Source: Nitrospirota bacterium (GTDB lineage Bacteria > Nitrospirota > Thermodesulfovibrionia > Thermodesulfovibrionales > JdFR-85). Taken from it: DNA of 9,027 bases. Both the position numbers and the translations under genes were made by a program. The stretch covers positions 1 through 9,027 of the forward strand of contig WFTX01000223.1 in assembly GCA_015485235.1 (NCBI GenBank), in the 5' to 3' direction. The notes under the pieces were generated by a model. It was given only the letters and a program-made list of their open reading frames with translations, did not search any database and was not told where the DNA came from. Positions 1 to 6,200 of this stretch are shown piece by piece (the first letter of the stretch is position 1; every line of letters starts with the position of its first letter).

Positions 1-28
1 GTCTACTCCAGTGTTTTGTTCTCGTCGT

Positions 29-41
29 GCCTGAAACAGGC
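29..41. repeat. Small perfect palindrome, possible REP-like unit at window edge
   Basis: GCCTG-AAA-CAGGC forms a 5-bp stem with a 3-nt loop. On the minus strand it is flanked by GGATTCC on one side and ACGACGAG on the other, a layout like many short dispersed intergenic repeats (stem flanked by GGATTCC and GACGA). Only one copy is visible, so its repeat nature is inferred. It has no U-tract and is not a convincing terminator. Confidence 0.25.
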
Positions 42-83
42 TGTCAAGGAATCCTATATAGATTCAAACCCTCTAATCAAGAT

Positions 84-140
84 TTAGACAGCTGCAAGAA
101 TTACGGAATCATCGCGAGCCGGGAACATTTCAAATCTCAT
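84..140 (-). CDS. Possible 18-codon small ORF or leader peptide
   Basis: An ATG at 140 opens an 18-codon frame ending in TAA at 84-86, translating as MRFEMFPARDDSVILAAV. A G-rich stretch (AAGGGGG) ends 3 nt before the ATG, close for a Shine-Dalgarno site. The ORF lies about 11 nt inside the transcript expected from the strong promoter at 158-186. No family is recognised. The frame shows further stops downstream (TAG at 55-57 and at 3-5), so it does not continue into a longer protein here. It could be a leader peptide, chance coding within a 5' UTR or ncRNA, or the decayed start of a gene. Confidence 0.25.
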   Translation of the reverse strand: MRFEMFPARDDSVILAAV

Positions 141-157
141 TATCCCCCTTGAGAGAA

Positions 158-186
158 AGTATATCATAGAATTTTCCAGTTGTCAA
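158..186 (-). promoter_or_regulatory. Near-consensus sigma-70 promoter reading leftwards out of the window
   Basis: On the minus strand TTGACA (181-186) is followed by exactly 17 nt and then TATACT (158-163), which is 11 of 12 consensus positions with ideal spacing. Transcription would begin near position 151 and run to the left edge. It lies just after the helicase stop codon, so it probably serves a gene or small RNA beyond position 1. No long ORF follows within the window. Confidence 0.7.
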
Positions 187-189
187 ATT

Positions 190-209
190 GGTGAATTGCT
201 CCGTTCACC
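190..209. other. Inverted repeat between the helicase stop and the next promoter
   Basis: GGTGAA and TTCACC form a 6-bp stem with an 8-nt loop immediately after the helicase stop codon (212-214) and just before the -35 box at 181-186. On the minus strand it is followed by AATTTG rather than a run of T, so it is a poor intrinsic terminator. It could be a weak terminator or an operator for the neighbouring promoter; neither is shown. Confidence 0.35.
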
Positions 210-211
210 CC

Positions 212-2164
212 CTAAAACAACCCCATCTGGGGGTCGCGGGGCCGCTTCTTCTCCCGGTCTGGCACAACTCTGCTGTCAAGGAATTCTTCCGGTATCTCCC
301 TGATAAATGGCGACGGCAGCGGGGTGAGACGTTGCCCGTACATAAACCTCCTCCTTGCATGGATGAGAAACAGGCAGTCCTTTGCCCTCGTCATGGCCAC
401 GTAAAAGAGCCGCCGTTCCTCCTCGATATCGGTATCATCCCCTCTCAGTGTATAGGGGATAAGACCGTCTTCACATCCGGCGATGAAGACGGCCCTGAAC
501 TCAAGCCCCTTCGCCATGTGCATGGTCATCAGGGTGACGGCCTGTGCCCTGGGATCAAAGGTGTCTGCCGGAGTCATGATGCTCATGTCATGAACGAGCC
601 TTACGATCCCCTGCGGGGGCTCAAGATCACGGTATGCTGCGGCAAGGTCTTCCATGTGCCGGAAACTTTCGTCACCCGCTCCATCGCTGTCCCGGATGCC
701 GGTCTCATCAATTATGGCGCGAAGGAGTTCATCGGAGGGCGCCTTTTCTTTCATCCCGGCCAACCGTTTCATGCTTGAAACGAACCCCCCTGCATGCCGG
801 TCTCCCTTTTCTGCAAGTATTTTTATCGCCTCGTAAAGACCTGTTCCGTTCTCTCGAGCATAAGCGGCTGCCTCCGACAGGCCCTGCCGGCCCAATCCCT
901 TATTTCCCGCGGCGGCTCTGCGGACGTTAAGATCGTCGTTGGGATTTATCAGCGCCTTCAGCCAGGAGAGCAACTGCGATACCCTCTTCTGCCTGGACAC
1001 GTTTGTCCTTCCAACAACCTGACAGGGTATGCCCGATTTGATGAAGGCCTCCTCTATGGCTTTCACCTGTGCATTGGTCCTGTAGATTACGCCGAAATCA
1101 GAAAAACCCCAGGAGTCTCCGGCATCAGCCCCTCCGCGGGAGTGGTTCATCTGGTAGTGGCTCGTGCCGCCGATCATCTCCTCTATCTCTCTGACAATGA
1201 CCTCACCTTCAGCCCTTTCGTCGGGCACGGAGATCACGGTGACGGGAGTCCCCCTTTCCCTGAGCGGCGCAAGTTCCTTTTCAAGTCTCTCCTGATTATG
1301 GCATATCACGGCACCGGAGGCATTGAGGACCGTGGCGGTTGAACGGTAATTCAGATCAAGGGTAATCCGCCTTGCGCCACGGAAGTCTTTCCCGAAGTTG
1401 AGAAAATTGCTCACGTCGGCACCCCTGAACGCATAGATGGCCTGGTCAGGGTCGCCGACTGCGCATATGTTGCCTCTGTCGCCAGCAAGAAGCCTGATGA
1501 GCCTGTACTGCACCGGGTTTATGTCCTGGTACTCATCCACGATTATGTGCCTGAACATATCCCTGTACCTGTCGAGCACTCCGCCGTCATCAAGCAATCT
1601 TAGGGGTTTGAGGATCAGGTCGTCAAAATCGAGGGCACCCTGTCTGGCGAGTGCGGCCTGGTATTTATCGTACACCCTCTGCATCGGTTCATCCATGCCT
1701 GAGTCGAGGTTCTTGATCATCGATATTTTTTCGGCAACAGTCCGGAGGGCGGTGCTGCCTGCGGACGGCGCAAGACATCGCATGTCATCGTCCGAGAGAA
1801 TCTCCCTCAGGAGTTCGATCTGGTCGTCCCTGTCATATATGGCGAAAGAAGTGGAAAGGCACTCACTCACAATCCTGATACCGAGGGAATGGAACGTACC
1901 GATAAATGCATCTTCGATATCTCTCCCGAGCATCGCATCAACCCTCTCCCGCATCTCCCTGGCGGCGCGGTTCGTGAACGTCACGGCCAGTATATGTCCG
2001 GGCTCCACCCCCTGATCCACGAGCCAGGCTATCCGGTGTACAATGGTCATGGTCTTGCCCGTGCCAGGGCCGGCCACCACCAGCACCGGCCCCTCGGTGG
2101 CCGTTACAGCCTCTTTCTGTGATTCGTTCAGGTTCTGTAAAAGGTCAGAATTGACTTTTGACAT
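212..2164 (-). CDS. UvrD/PcrA/Rep-family ATP-dependent DNA helicase (superfamily 1)
   Basis: This 650-residue protein is a 3'-5' SF1A DNA helicase of the UvrD/PcrA/Rep type. All helicase motifs are present: Q motif LNESQKEAV (12-20), Walker A GPGTGKT (32-38), motif Ia (60-71), Walker B VDEYQD (209-214), motif III GDPDQAIYAFRG (237-248), the YRST motif (273-276), motif V around MHMAKGLEF (548-556) and motif VI around RRLFYVAMTRAK (584-595). It is a little shorter than typical PcrA/UvrD (about 720) and ends in QMGLF, which fits a clamp-binding Q-x-x-L-F peptide. It follows the endonuclease Q gene after 9 nt, in the same frame, with only a weak GGA as ribosome binding site, so translation may be coupled. 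The partner points to DNA repair. Sure about the family, not about UvrD versus PcrA naming. Confidence 0.97.
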   Translation of the reverse strand: MSKVNSDLLQNLNESQKEAVTATEGPVLVVAGPGTGKTMTIVHRIAWLVDQGVEPGHILAVTFTNRAAREMRERVDAMLGRDIEDAFIGTFHSLGIRIVSECLSTSFAIYDRDDQIELLREILSDDDMRCLAPSAGSTALRTVAEKISMIKNLDSGMDEPMQRVYDKYQAALARQGALDFDDLILKPLRLLDDGGVLDRYRDMFRHIIVDEYQDINPVQYRLIRLLAGDRGNICAVGDPDQAIYAFRGADVSNFLNFGKDFRGARRITLDLNYRSTATVLNASGAVICHNQERLEKELAPLRERGTPVTVISVPDERAEGEVIVREIEEMIGGTSHYQMNHSRGGADAGDSWGFSDFGVIYRTNAQVKAIEEAFIKSGIPCQVVGRTNVSRQKRVSQLLSWLKALINPNDDLNVRRAAAGNKGLGRQGLSEAAAYARENGTGLYEAIKILAEKGDRHAGGFVSSMKRLAGMKEKAPSDELLRAIIDETGIRDSDGAGDESFRHMEDLAAAYRDLEPPQGIVRLVHDMSIMTPADTFDPRAQAVTLMTMHMAKGLEFRAVFIAGCEDGLIPYTLRGDDTDIEEERRLFYVAMTRAKDCLFLIHARRRFMYGQRLTPLPSPFIREIPEEFLDSRVVPDREKKRPRDPQMGLF

Positions 2165-2173
2165 CGGTCCGGA

Positions 2174-3445
2174 TCAAAAGAGCGTTCCCTGTCCCTTGAT
2201 CTCCCCCCGCTCGGCCTCCTCGAAGATACTTATCCTGCCGAACTCACCGTCAAACCCCGGGGCTATATGCACATCTCCAGAGCGCATCCTAGCCACCGCC
2301 TCCCTGAGGAGGGGCGAGCCCGCCCTTTCGATCTCCTTCAAGGGGATATCCATCAGTATTTTAAACTCGCTGCCCAGCCTCGCAAGGAGATTGAAATACA
2401 CCTCGTTTACGGCCTTGGTGTTGACCCCTTTCTTCAGTGTCTCGGCTATGATCTCGGGCAGGGGGATGATGGAGTGGAATCCCGGCGCTCCCCGGGGCCT
2501 GAAGCCGTCTTCCCTGTCGGCGAGCTTTTCGACCCGGTGCATTACTCCCACCGTGACCTTTCTTCCGCACACCGGACAGAGGTAATCATGTTTGATGGTC
2601 TCCTTCGGTGAGAGGGTCACGCCGCAGGCCCTGTGGCCGTCGTAGTGGTACTTCCCCTCTTCAGGGAAGAACTCAATGGTGCCGGAAAACCCCTTCTTTG
2701 TTCTTATGGCCTCGATTATGGATTCATAGGAAACTTCAGTATCAAATATATTCGCCTCGCGGCCGATCTTGGCCGGGGAGTGGGCGTCCGAGTTGGATAT
2801 GAGGGTGATGCCGTCGAGCGCCGAGAGGCGCCAGTTCATCGGGGGGTCAGAAGAAAGCCCTGTCTCAATGGCGTGGATGTGGTCCGTCAGCTCCTCAAAA
2901 CATTCCTCCAGTGAATCAAAACCCGATGCCGCACCGAAGACGGAAAAGTGCGGGGTCCAGGCATGGGCTGGCACGAGCATGGCATCATCGGATGAATCAA
3001 TCACTATTCTGAGGAGTTCCTTTGAATCGAGACCGAGTATGGGTCTTCCATCAGCCTGGAGGTTGCCTATCCTGGAGAGGGCGGCATTGATCCTTGCCGC
3101 GCCGGCAAGGTCACGAACGAAGATTACGGAGTGCACCTTACGCGTTTTGCCGTTCTTGCTGTATATGCAGCTTATCTCGGCTGAAAGGAGAAAATATACC
3201 CGGGCCCTGCATGCCTCCGGGATGTCGTCGGCCCGGAAATCCTCATGCAGGCTGAAGAGACCGTTTTCTTCAGGCACCAGTTTCTCCCTCAGCTCGGCAA
3301 ACCATGCGGGGTGGGTGAAATCCCCTGTACCGATCACGGTTATTCCCTTCAACTGGGCCCATCTCCAGATGCTCTCCGGGGACATCTCCCTGCTCGTGGC
3401 CCTTGAATATTTCGAATGGATGTGCAGGTCGGCAATGAAAGGCAT
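2174..3445 (-). CDS. Endonuclease Q family protein (PHP domain, deaminated-DNA repair)
   Basis: Endonuclease Q cleaves the DNA strand 5' of uracil, hypoxanthine, xanthine and abasic sites. The 423-residue protein starts with an N-terminal PHP metallo-hydrolase domain. Likely metal ligands are D6/H8/H10 (DLHIHS), D42 (GDFTH), E90 (SAEIS), H105, H161 (PAHAWTP) and D220/H222 (SNSDAHSP). A zinc-binding segment follows (C274, C290 and C293 in CPVCG, perhaps H271 or H286), then a helical C-terminal domain. The last residues, QGTLF, resemble a clamp-binding peptide; archaeal EndoQ is known to work with PCNA. The ATG at 3445 is the earliest possible start, since an in-frame TAA lies 6 nt upstream of it. 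No Shine-Dalgarno is present, but an extended -10 box ends 5 nt before the ATG. The gene is followed in frame by the helicase. The family match is recalled, not searched. Confidence 0.92.
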   Translation of the reverse strand: MPFIADLHIHSKYSRATSREMSPESIWRWAQLKGITVIGTGDFTHPAWFAELREKLVPEENGLFSLHEDFRADDIPEACRARVYFLLSAEISCIYSKNGKTRKVHSVIFVRDLAGAARINAALSRIGNLQADGRPILGLDSKELLRIVIDSSDDAMLVPAHAWTPHFSVFGAASGFDSLEECFEELTDHIHAIETGLSSDPPMNWRLSALDGITLISNSDAHSPAKIGREANIFDTEVSYESIIEAIRTKKGFSGTIEFFPEEGKYHYDGHRACGVTLSPKETIKHDYLCPVCGRKVTVGVMHRVEKLADREDGFRPRGAPGFHSIIPLPEIIAETLKKGVNTKAVNEVYFNLLARLGSEFKILMDIPLKEIERAGSPLLREAVARMRSGDVHIAPGFDGEFGRISIFEEAERGEIKGQGTLF

Positions 3446-3450
3446 GGGAG

Positions 3451-3459
3451 ATTATAACA
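3451..3459 (-). promoter_or_regulatory. Extended -10 promoter right at the endonuclease Q start (likely leaderless mRNA)
   Basis: The minus strand reads TGTTATAAT, a perfect TATAAT with the extended TG-n element, ending only 5 nt before the ATG at 3445. The usual -10 to +1 distance places the transcription start on or next to the ATG. No good -35 box is seen about 17 nt upstream, as expected for an extended -10 promoter. With no ribosome binding site present, a leaderless transcript is the simplest reading. Confidence 0.6.
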
Positions 3460-3529
3460 GATTTCCGGCTTATCAGTAGCGTTTTTTATTGTTCAGACAG
3501 GATAAAATATAGTAAACAGGATTATTGCT

Positions 3530-4264
3530 ATGACATCTATTCGATGGCTCAGAAACTTCTTGACCGATGGGAAACCCCAGCATACTCAGGGAAAGATAAT
3601 CCTTCCTGTGGAAGAACAGATCAGGGCATGGCATACTGCCTCAAGGAAAATGGCCTGGGGCATCAAAAAGGAAGAGTTCAATATGATAGAGACACCACCC
3701 TCGCTGAGTGACGATGATCGGGCAGAGGGTTTTGAAGGCATTGCTCTCTTCTATGGCTTTGGAAATGATGGCTCAGGTCATGCTGATCCGGTTCTCTCTG
3801 GAAAGATTGCCTGGGAGTATGCATGGAAGCGTAAAAAAGGCAGGCTATGGCAGAGCCCCTATATCAACTTTGATAAGCCCGATGCCTTCCGGCTCCGCCC
3901 CGGTGCACCCCTAAGGCCCAGAGGCTTCTATTTTGCTAAAATTCAGACAGGGGAAAGGTTTCTAACGATAACAGTATCCAGGGCCCGCAGGCTCTTTAAC
4001 TCCATTACAGGATGGGGCCCTGAGGGTTTTCAGTTCCTCTGTATTACCCACCCCCACTTCACTGATTTGATGAGCGAGAGAAATACCCCCTTTATGGCAC
4101 TTGCAGATTATGATGTGGCTCCCTATGGTTTCAATGACTTCTTCGATGTCCCGCAGTTGTTCTCCAGCAACAGGATTCTCGGACTGGGAATCGGAAACGT
4201 GGATCAGGACTACTCAGGCTTCGGGATCCCAACCCTCCGGATTTGTCAGTTCCCTGCGCCCTGA
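3530..4264 (+). CDS. Conserved-looking hypothetical protein, unknown function
   Basis: A 244-residue protein I cannot assign to a named family. It has no obvious signal peptide or membrane segment and is rich in aromatic residues, Gly and Pro. Distinct stretches include FEGIALFYGFGNDGSGHAD (68-86), LRPGAPLRPRGFYFAKIQ (122-139), ITHPHF (172-177), MALADYDVAPYGFNDFFD (189-206) and GLGIGNVDQDY (218-228), the last ending in an acidic/aromatic motif. It gives the impression of a soluble, conserved, possibly metal- or ligand-binding fold, but no catalytic signature is certain. The ATG at 3530 follows AGG by 9 nt. A second ATG at 3683 has a better AAGGAAGAG site and would give 193 residues. It is the only plus-strand gene here, divergent from endonuclease Q and convergent with vapC (44 nt between stops). 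Weak promoter-like text (TATAGT, 3508-3513) precedes it. Confidence 0.75.
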   Translation: MTSIRWLRNFLTDGKPQHTQGKIILPVEEQIRAWHTASRKMAWGIKKEEFNMIETPPSLSDDDRAEGFEGIALFYGFGNDGSGHADPVLSGKIAWEYAWKRKKGRLWQSPYINFDKPDAFRLRPGAPLRPRGFYFAKIQTGERFLTITVSRARRLFNSITGWGPEGFQFLCITHPHFTDLMSERNTPFMALADYDVAPYGFNDFFDVPQLFSSNRILGLGIGNVDQDYSGFGIPTLRICQFPAP

Positions 4265-4308
4265 GAAATAATATACTCTGAAACGATGGCAAGAACGGGC
4301 GATCTGAA

Positions 4309-4713
4309 TTAATACCCCAGTAACAACAGATCAGTATGCTCTGCAATATATCCAAAGTTCCTGTCGGCTGTAAACAGTAAGCACTTGTAATTTATGGCAG
4401 TTGATGCTATCAAAGCATCAACTGTGCTTACCTGTATCCCTTTACTCATGAGGCGATTTTTCAGCTGGGCTGCCTTGACATAATCCTCCCTCCCCGTTTC
4501 TATCATTGGAAAGGGTTCAAAATATACCTTCAGATTGTTGAAATCCCTTTGTCTTCTTACTCCTTGCAGTATCTCCTGCAGTACAATGCCTAAAAGGAAA
4601 ATCTCTTCACCATCTTCTATCAACTGCTTCAGAACTTCGGATTCCCTGTTTTCTGTATTTCCTCTCCTTCTAAGGGCAAGGGACCATACAGAGGTGTCAA
4701 CGAGTATCTTCAT
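4309..4713 (-). CDS. vapC: VapC-family PIN-domain ribonuclease toxin
   Basis: A 134-residue single PIN domain, the toxin of a type II toxin-antitoxin pair; VapC toxins are Mg-dependent RNases that typically cut tRNA or rRNA. The acidic quartet is intact: D6 (LVDTSVW), E47 (LQEILQG), D99 (STVDALIA) and D117 (FTADRNF), with the supporting T115. Start: the ATG at 4711-4713 overlaps the vapB stop as ATGA, and GAGGAG lies directly before it, so translation is coupled to the antitoxin. It ends 44 nt from the convergent plus-strand gene, with no clear terminator between. The toxin looks catalytically competent. Its RNA target cannot be read from sequence. Confidence 0.95.
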   Translation of the reverse strand: MKILVDTSVWSLALRRRGNTENRESEVLKQLIEDGEEIFLLGIVLQEILQGVRRQRDFNNLKVYFEPFPMIETGREDYVKAAQLKNRLMSKGIQVSTVDALIASTAINYKCLLFTADRNFGYIAEHTDLLLLGY

Positions 4714-4910
4714 CTCCTCTTTCGCTCCCTTTTGTAGTCATAACCTTCCACCATCTCAATTCTGCCAAAGGCCTTCAAAATATTTTTCCTCTTTCTTCTG
4801 TTTATATACTCTTTCAGTGCCTCATTAACAGTCTCCTTCTTGGTTCTGAAGCCTCCAATTTTTAACGCCTCTTTCAGGAGTTCTTCATCTATTGCAAGAT
4901 TTGTTGCCAT
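4710..4910 (-). CDS. vapB: VapB-family antitoxin (ribbon-helix-helix)
   Basis: A 66-residue antitoxin that should bind and inhibit VapC and repress the operon as a dimer. Residues 2-7 (ATNLAI) fit the DNA-contacting beta strand of a ribbon-helix-helix fold, followed by helices around 9-18 and 24-38 (KKETVNEALKEYINR). The basic, aromatic C-terminal tail (FGRIEMVEGYDYKRERKRR) is where VapB proteins usually wrap the toxin. The ATG at 4910 is chosen because GGAGG (4917-4921) lies 6 nt upstream. An in-frame GTG at 4925 would put the binding site inside the gene. It overlaps vapC by 4 nt. Three tandem repeats and a promoter precede it. Confidence 0.93.
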   Translation of the reverse strand: MATNLAIDEELLKEALKIGGFRTKKETVNEALKEYINRRKRKNILKAFGRIEMVEGYDYKRERKRR

Positions 4911-4916
4911 CTTACA

Positions 4917-4921
4917 CCTCC
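4917..4921 (-). promoter_or_regulatory. Ribosome binding site that sets the vapB start
   Basis: GGAGG on the minus strand, 6 nt before the ATG at 4910. It decides this ATG over the in-frame GTG at 4925. Confidence 0.8.
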
Positions 4922-4955
4922 ACACAATTATTTACACATATTATTACACATTATT
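4921..4955. repeat. Three tandem 11-12 bp repeats in front of vapBC, candidate operator
   Basis: On the plus strand CACACAATTATT (4921-4932), TACACATATTAT (4933-4944) and TACACATTATT (4945-4955) lie head to tail, sharing a core close to ACACA-(W)-TTATT. The 12-bp period is a little over one helical turn, so the copies would lie nearly on the same DNA face. They cover the proposed -10 box and the 5' leader of vapB, which is the expected place for autorepression by a VapB/VapBC complex. Confidence 0.55.
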
Positions 4956-4969
4956 CCAAATCTTTTCAA
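4941..4969 (-). promoter_or_regulatory. vapB: Predicted vapBC promoter
   Basis: TTGAAA (4964-4969) and TAATAA (4941-4946) are separated by 17 nt on the minus strand, giving a start near 4934 and a short leader. The -35 box contains the stop codon of the transporter gene upstream (4966-4968), and the -10 box lies inside the tandem repeats. Read-through from the upstream operon could also contribute to expression. Confidence 0.55.
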
Positions 4970-6192
4970 TCAAACACCCTGATTTCACTCTTTTCTGAAT
5001 CCTTCAACCCGGCCAGGAGCACCGCCCCAAGGACAAACATGACTGTAACGAAGATTATACCATTGCGTTGACTGCCTGTAAGAGATGAGATAAGGCCGAA
5101 CATTGCAGGCCCTATAATTGAAGAACTCTTCCCCGCAAGGGCATAGATCCCAAAGTATTCTCCTTCCTTTCCTTCAGGTATGAATCTGCAGAAGAAGGCT
5201 CGAGAGGCGGACTGGACCGTGCCCAGAAAGAATCCTCCAAGGGACGCCACAACCCAGAATGTCTCCTTCTCCCTCAGAAAATATGTCCAGGTACTGAGCA
5301 GTACCCAGACGATGATCGAAAGCATGACCACATTCCACGCACCCCATCTGTCCGCAGGCCTGGCAAAGGCAAAGGCCCCTGCCATCGCCGTGACCTGTAT
5401 GACGAGATACAGGAGTATCAGTTCCTCTGTGCCAAAGGAGAGGGTCGTTGAGGCAAAGAGACTTGAGAAGACTATTATCGTGGCCAGTGCATCCTTGTAG
5501 AGGAAGTATGAGAGGAGGAACCTCCGGGTCCCGCCGTTGGAGAGGGCATCCTTCAGAGTCGAGGTTATTATACGCATCCCCTTCATCGCACCCCTGTGAA
5601 GGCTCTCCCCTGACTTCTGCGGGGGAAGGACAAAAAAGGCCGGGAGTGAAAAGACGAGAAAGAACAGACCCACGAAGGGCCAGATAAGGGCAGTATTGCC
5701 CTGTCTGACAAGGATGATGGCAACAACAAGGGAGATCACCGAGCCCAGATAACCGAGACCGAAACCCCAGCCTGAGACCCTTCCCTGATGCCCTGGCTCT
5801 GCAATATCCCTCAGGTAGGCATTATAGAATACAAAGGCCCCCTCTGTTGCAAAATTGGCAACAACAATCAGGACAAAGGCAAGCAAGACCATCCCCCTTT
5901 GAGGGAGGAAAAGAAGTGAAGTAGCCGTGACTGCCAGAAGGGTGTAGAGGACAAGGAGAGTCTTCCTTCTCCCGGAGTAATCAGAGATACCACCCATGAC
6001 GGGAGAAGATACTGCCACCATGGCCATGCTTAACGAGATCGCCCAGCCCCACCAGAGATCTCCCTGGGAGGGAGAGAGGGCTATCTCCTTCGAGAAGTAT
6101 ACAGGAAAGACGACTGCCGCCACTACGGCGGAATAGGAAGAGTTGGCAAAATCATAAAGGCACCAGGCAAGGATCTGTCGAGGATTTCTCAT
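4966..6192 (-). CDS. MFS transporter, UMF1 / Atg22-like family
   Basis: A 408-residue, very hydrophobic membrane protein consistent with 12 transmembrane helices of the major facilitator superfamily. The N-terminal YDFANSSYS (13-21) is the hallmark of the UMF1 (Atg22-like) family. The loop between helices 2 and 3 carries GGISDYSGRRK (67-77), a version of MFS motif A. Substrates of the bacterial members are mostly unknown; yeast Atg22 exports amino acids from the vacuole, which does not transfer safely. The ATG at 6192 is 8 nt after the HEPN stop with no good Shine-Dalgarno, so translation probably depends on the upstream gene. As the last gene of the hemE run it could move a tetrapyrrole or unrelated solute, but position alone cannot decide. 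Its stop overlaps the vapB promoter. Confidence 0.93.
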   Translation of the reverse strand: MRNPRQILAWCLYDFANSSYSAVVAAVVFPVYFSKEIALSPSQGDLWWGWAISLSMAMVAVSSPVMGGISDYSGRRKTLLVLYTLLAVTATSLLFLPQRGMVLLAFVLIVVANFATEGAFVFYNAYLRDIAEPGHQGRVSGWGFGLGYLGSVISLVVAIILVRQGNTALIWPFVGLFFLVFSLPAFFVLPPQKSGESLHRGAMKGMRIITSTLKDALSNGGTRRFLLSYFLYKDALATIIVFSSLFASTTLSFGTEELILLYLVIQVTAMAGAFAFARPADRWGAWNVVMLSIIVWVLLSTWTYFLREKETFWVVASLGGFFLGTVQSASRAFFCRFIPEGKEGEYFGIYALAGKSSSIIGPAMFGLISSLTGSQRNGIIFVTVMFVLGAVLLAGLKDSEKSEIRVFD

Positions 6193-6200
6193 ATAAATCG

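Noticed and set aside
190..209. Intrinsic terminator of the helicase gene
   Set aside because: Only a 6-bp A/T-containing stem with an 8-nt loop and no T-run; kept only as an inverted repeat.
2174..2176. TGA between endonuclease Q and helicase as a selenocysteine codon
   Set aside because: The residue context (LF before, SGP after) matches no selenoprotein active site, and no convincing SECIS-like hairpin follows. Ordinary stop or read-through is simpler.
188..3479. Long plus-strand frames opposite the helicase and endonuclease Q genes
   Set aside because: They are antisense to two complete, motif-bearing genes in GC-rich DNA, overlap one another and show no recognisable domains.
4265..4308. 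Bidirectional terminator between the convergent hypothetical gene and vapC
   Set aside because: No stable stem with T-run on either strand could be found in these 44 nt.
4921..4955. CRISPR-like or iteron replication origin
   Set aside because: Units are only 11-12 bp, without spacers, and sit in a toxin-antitoxin promoter; no cas or rep gene is present.
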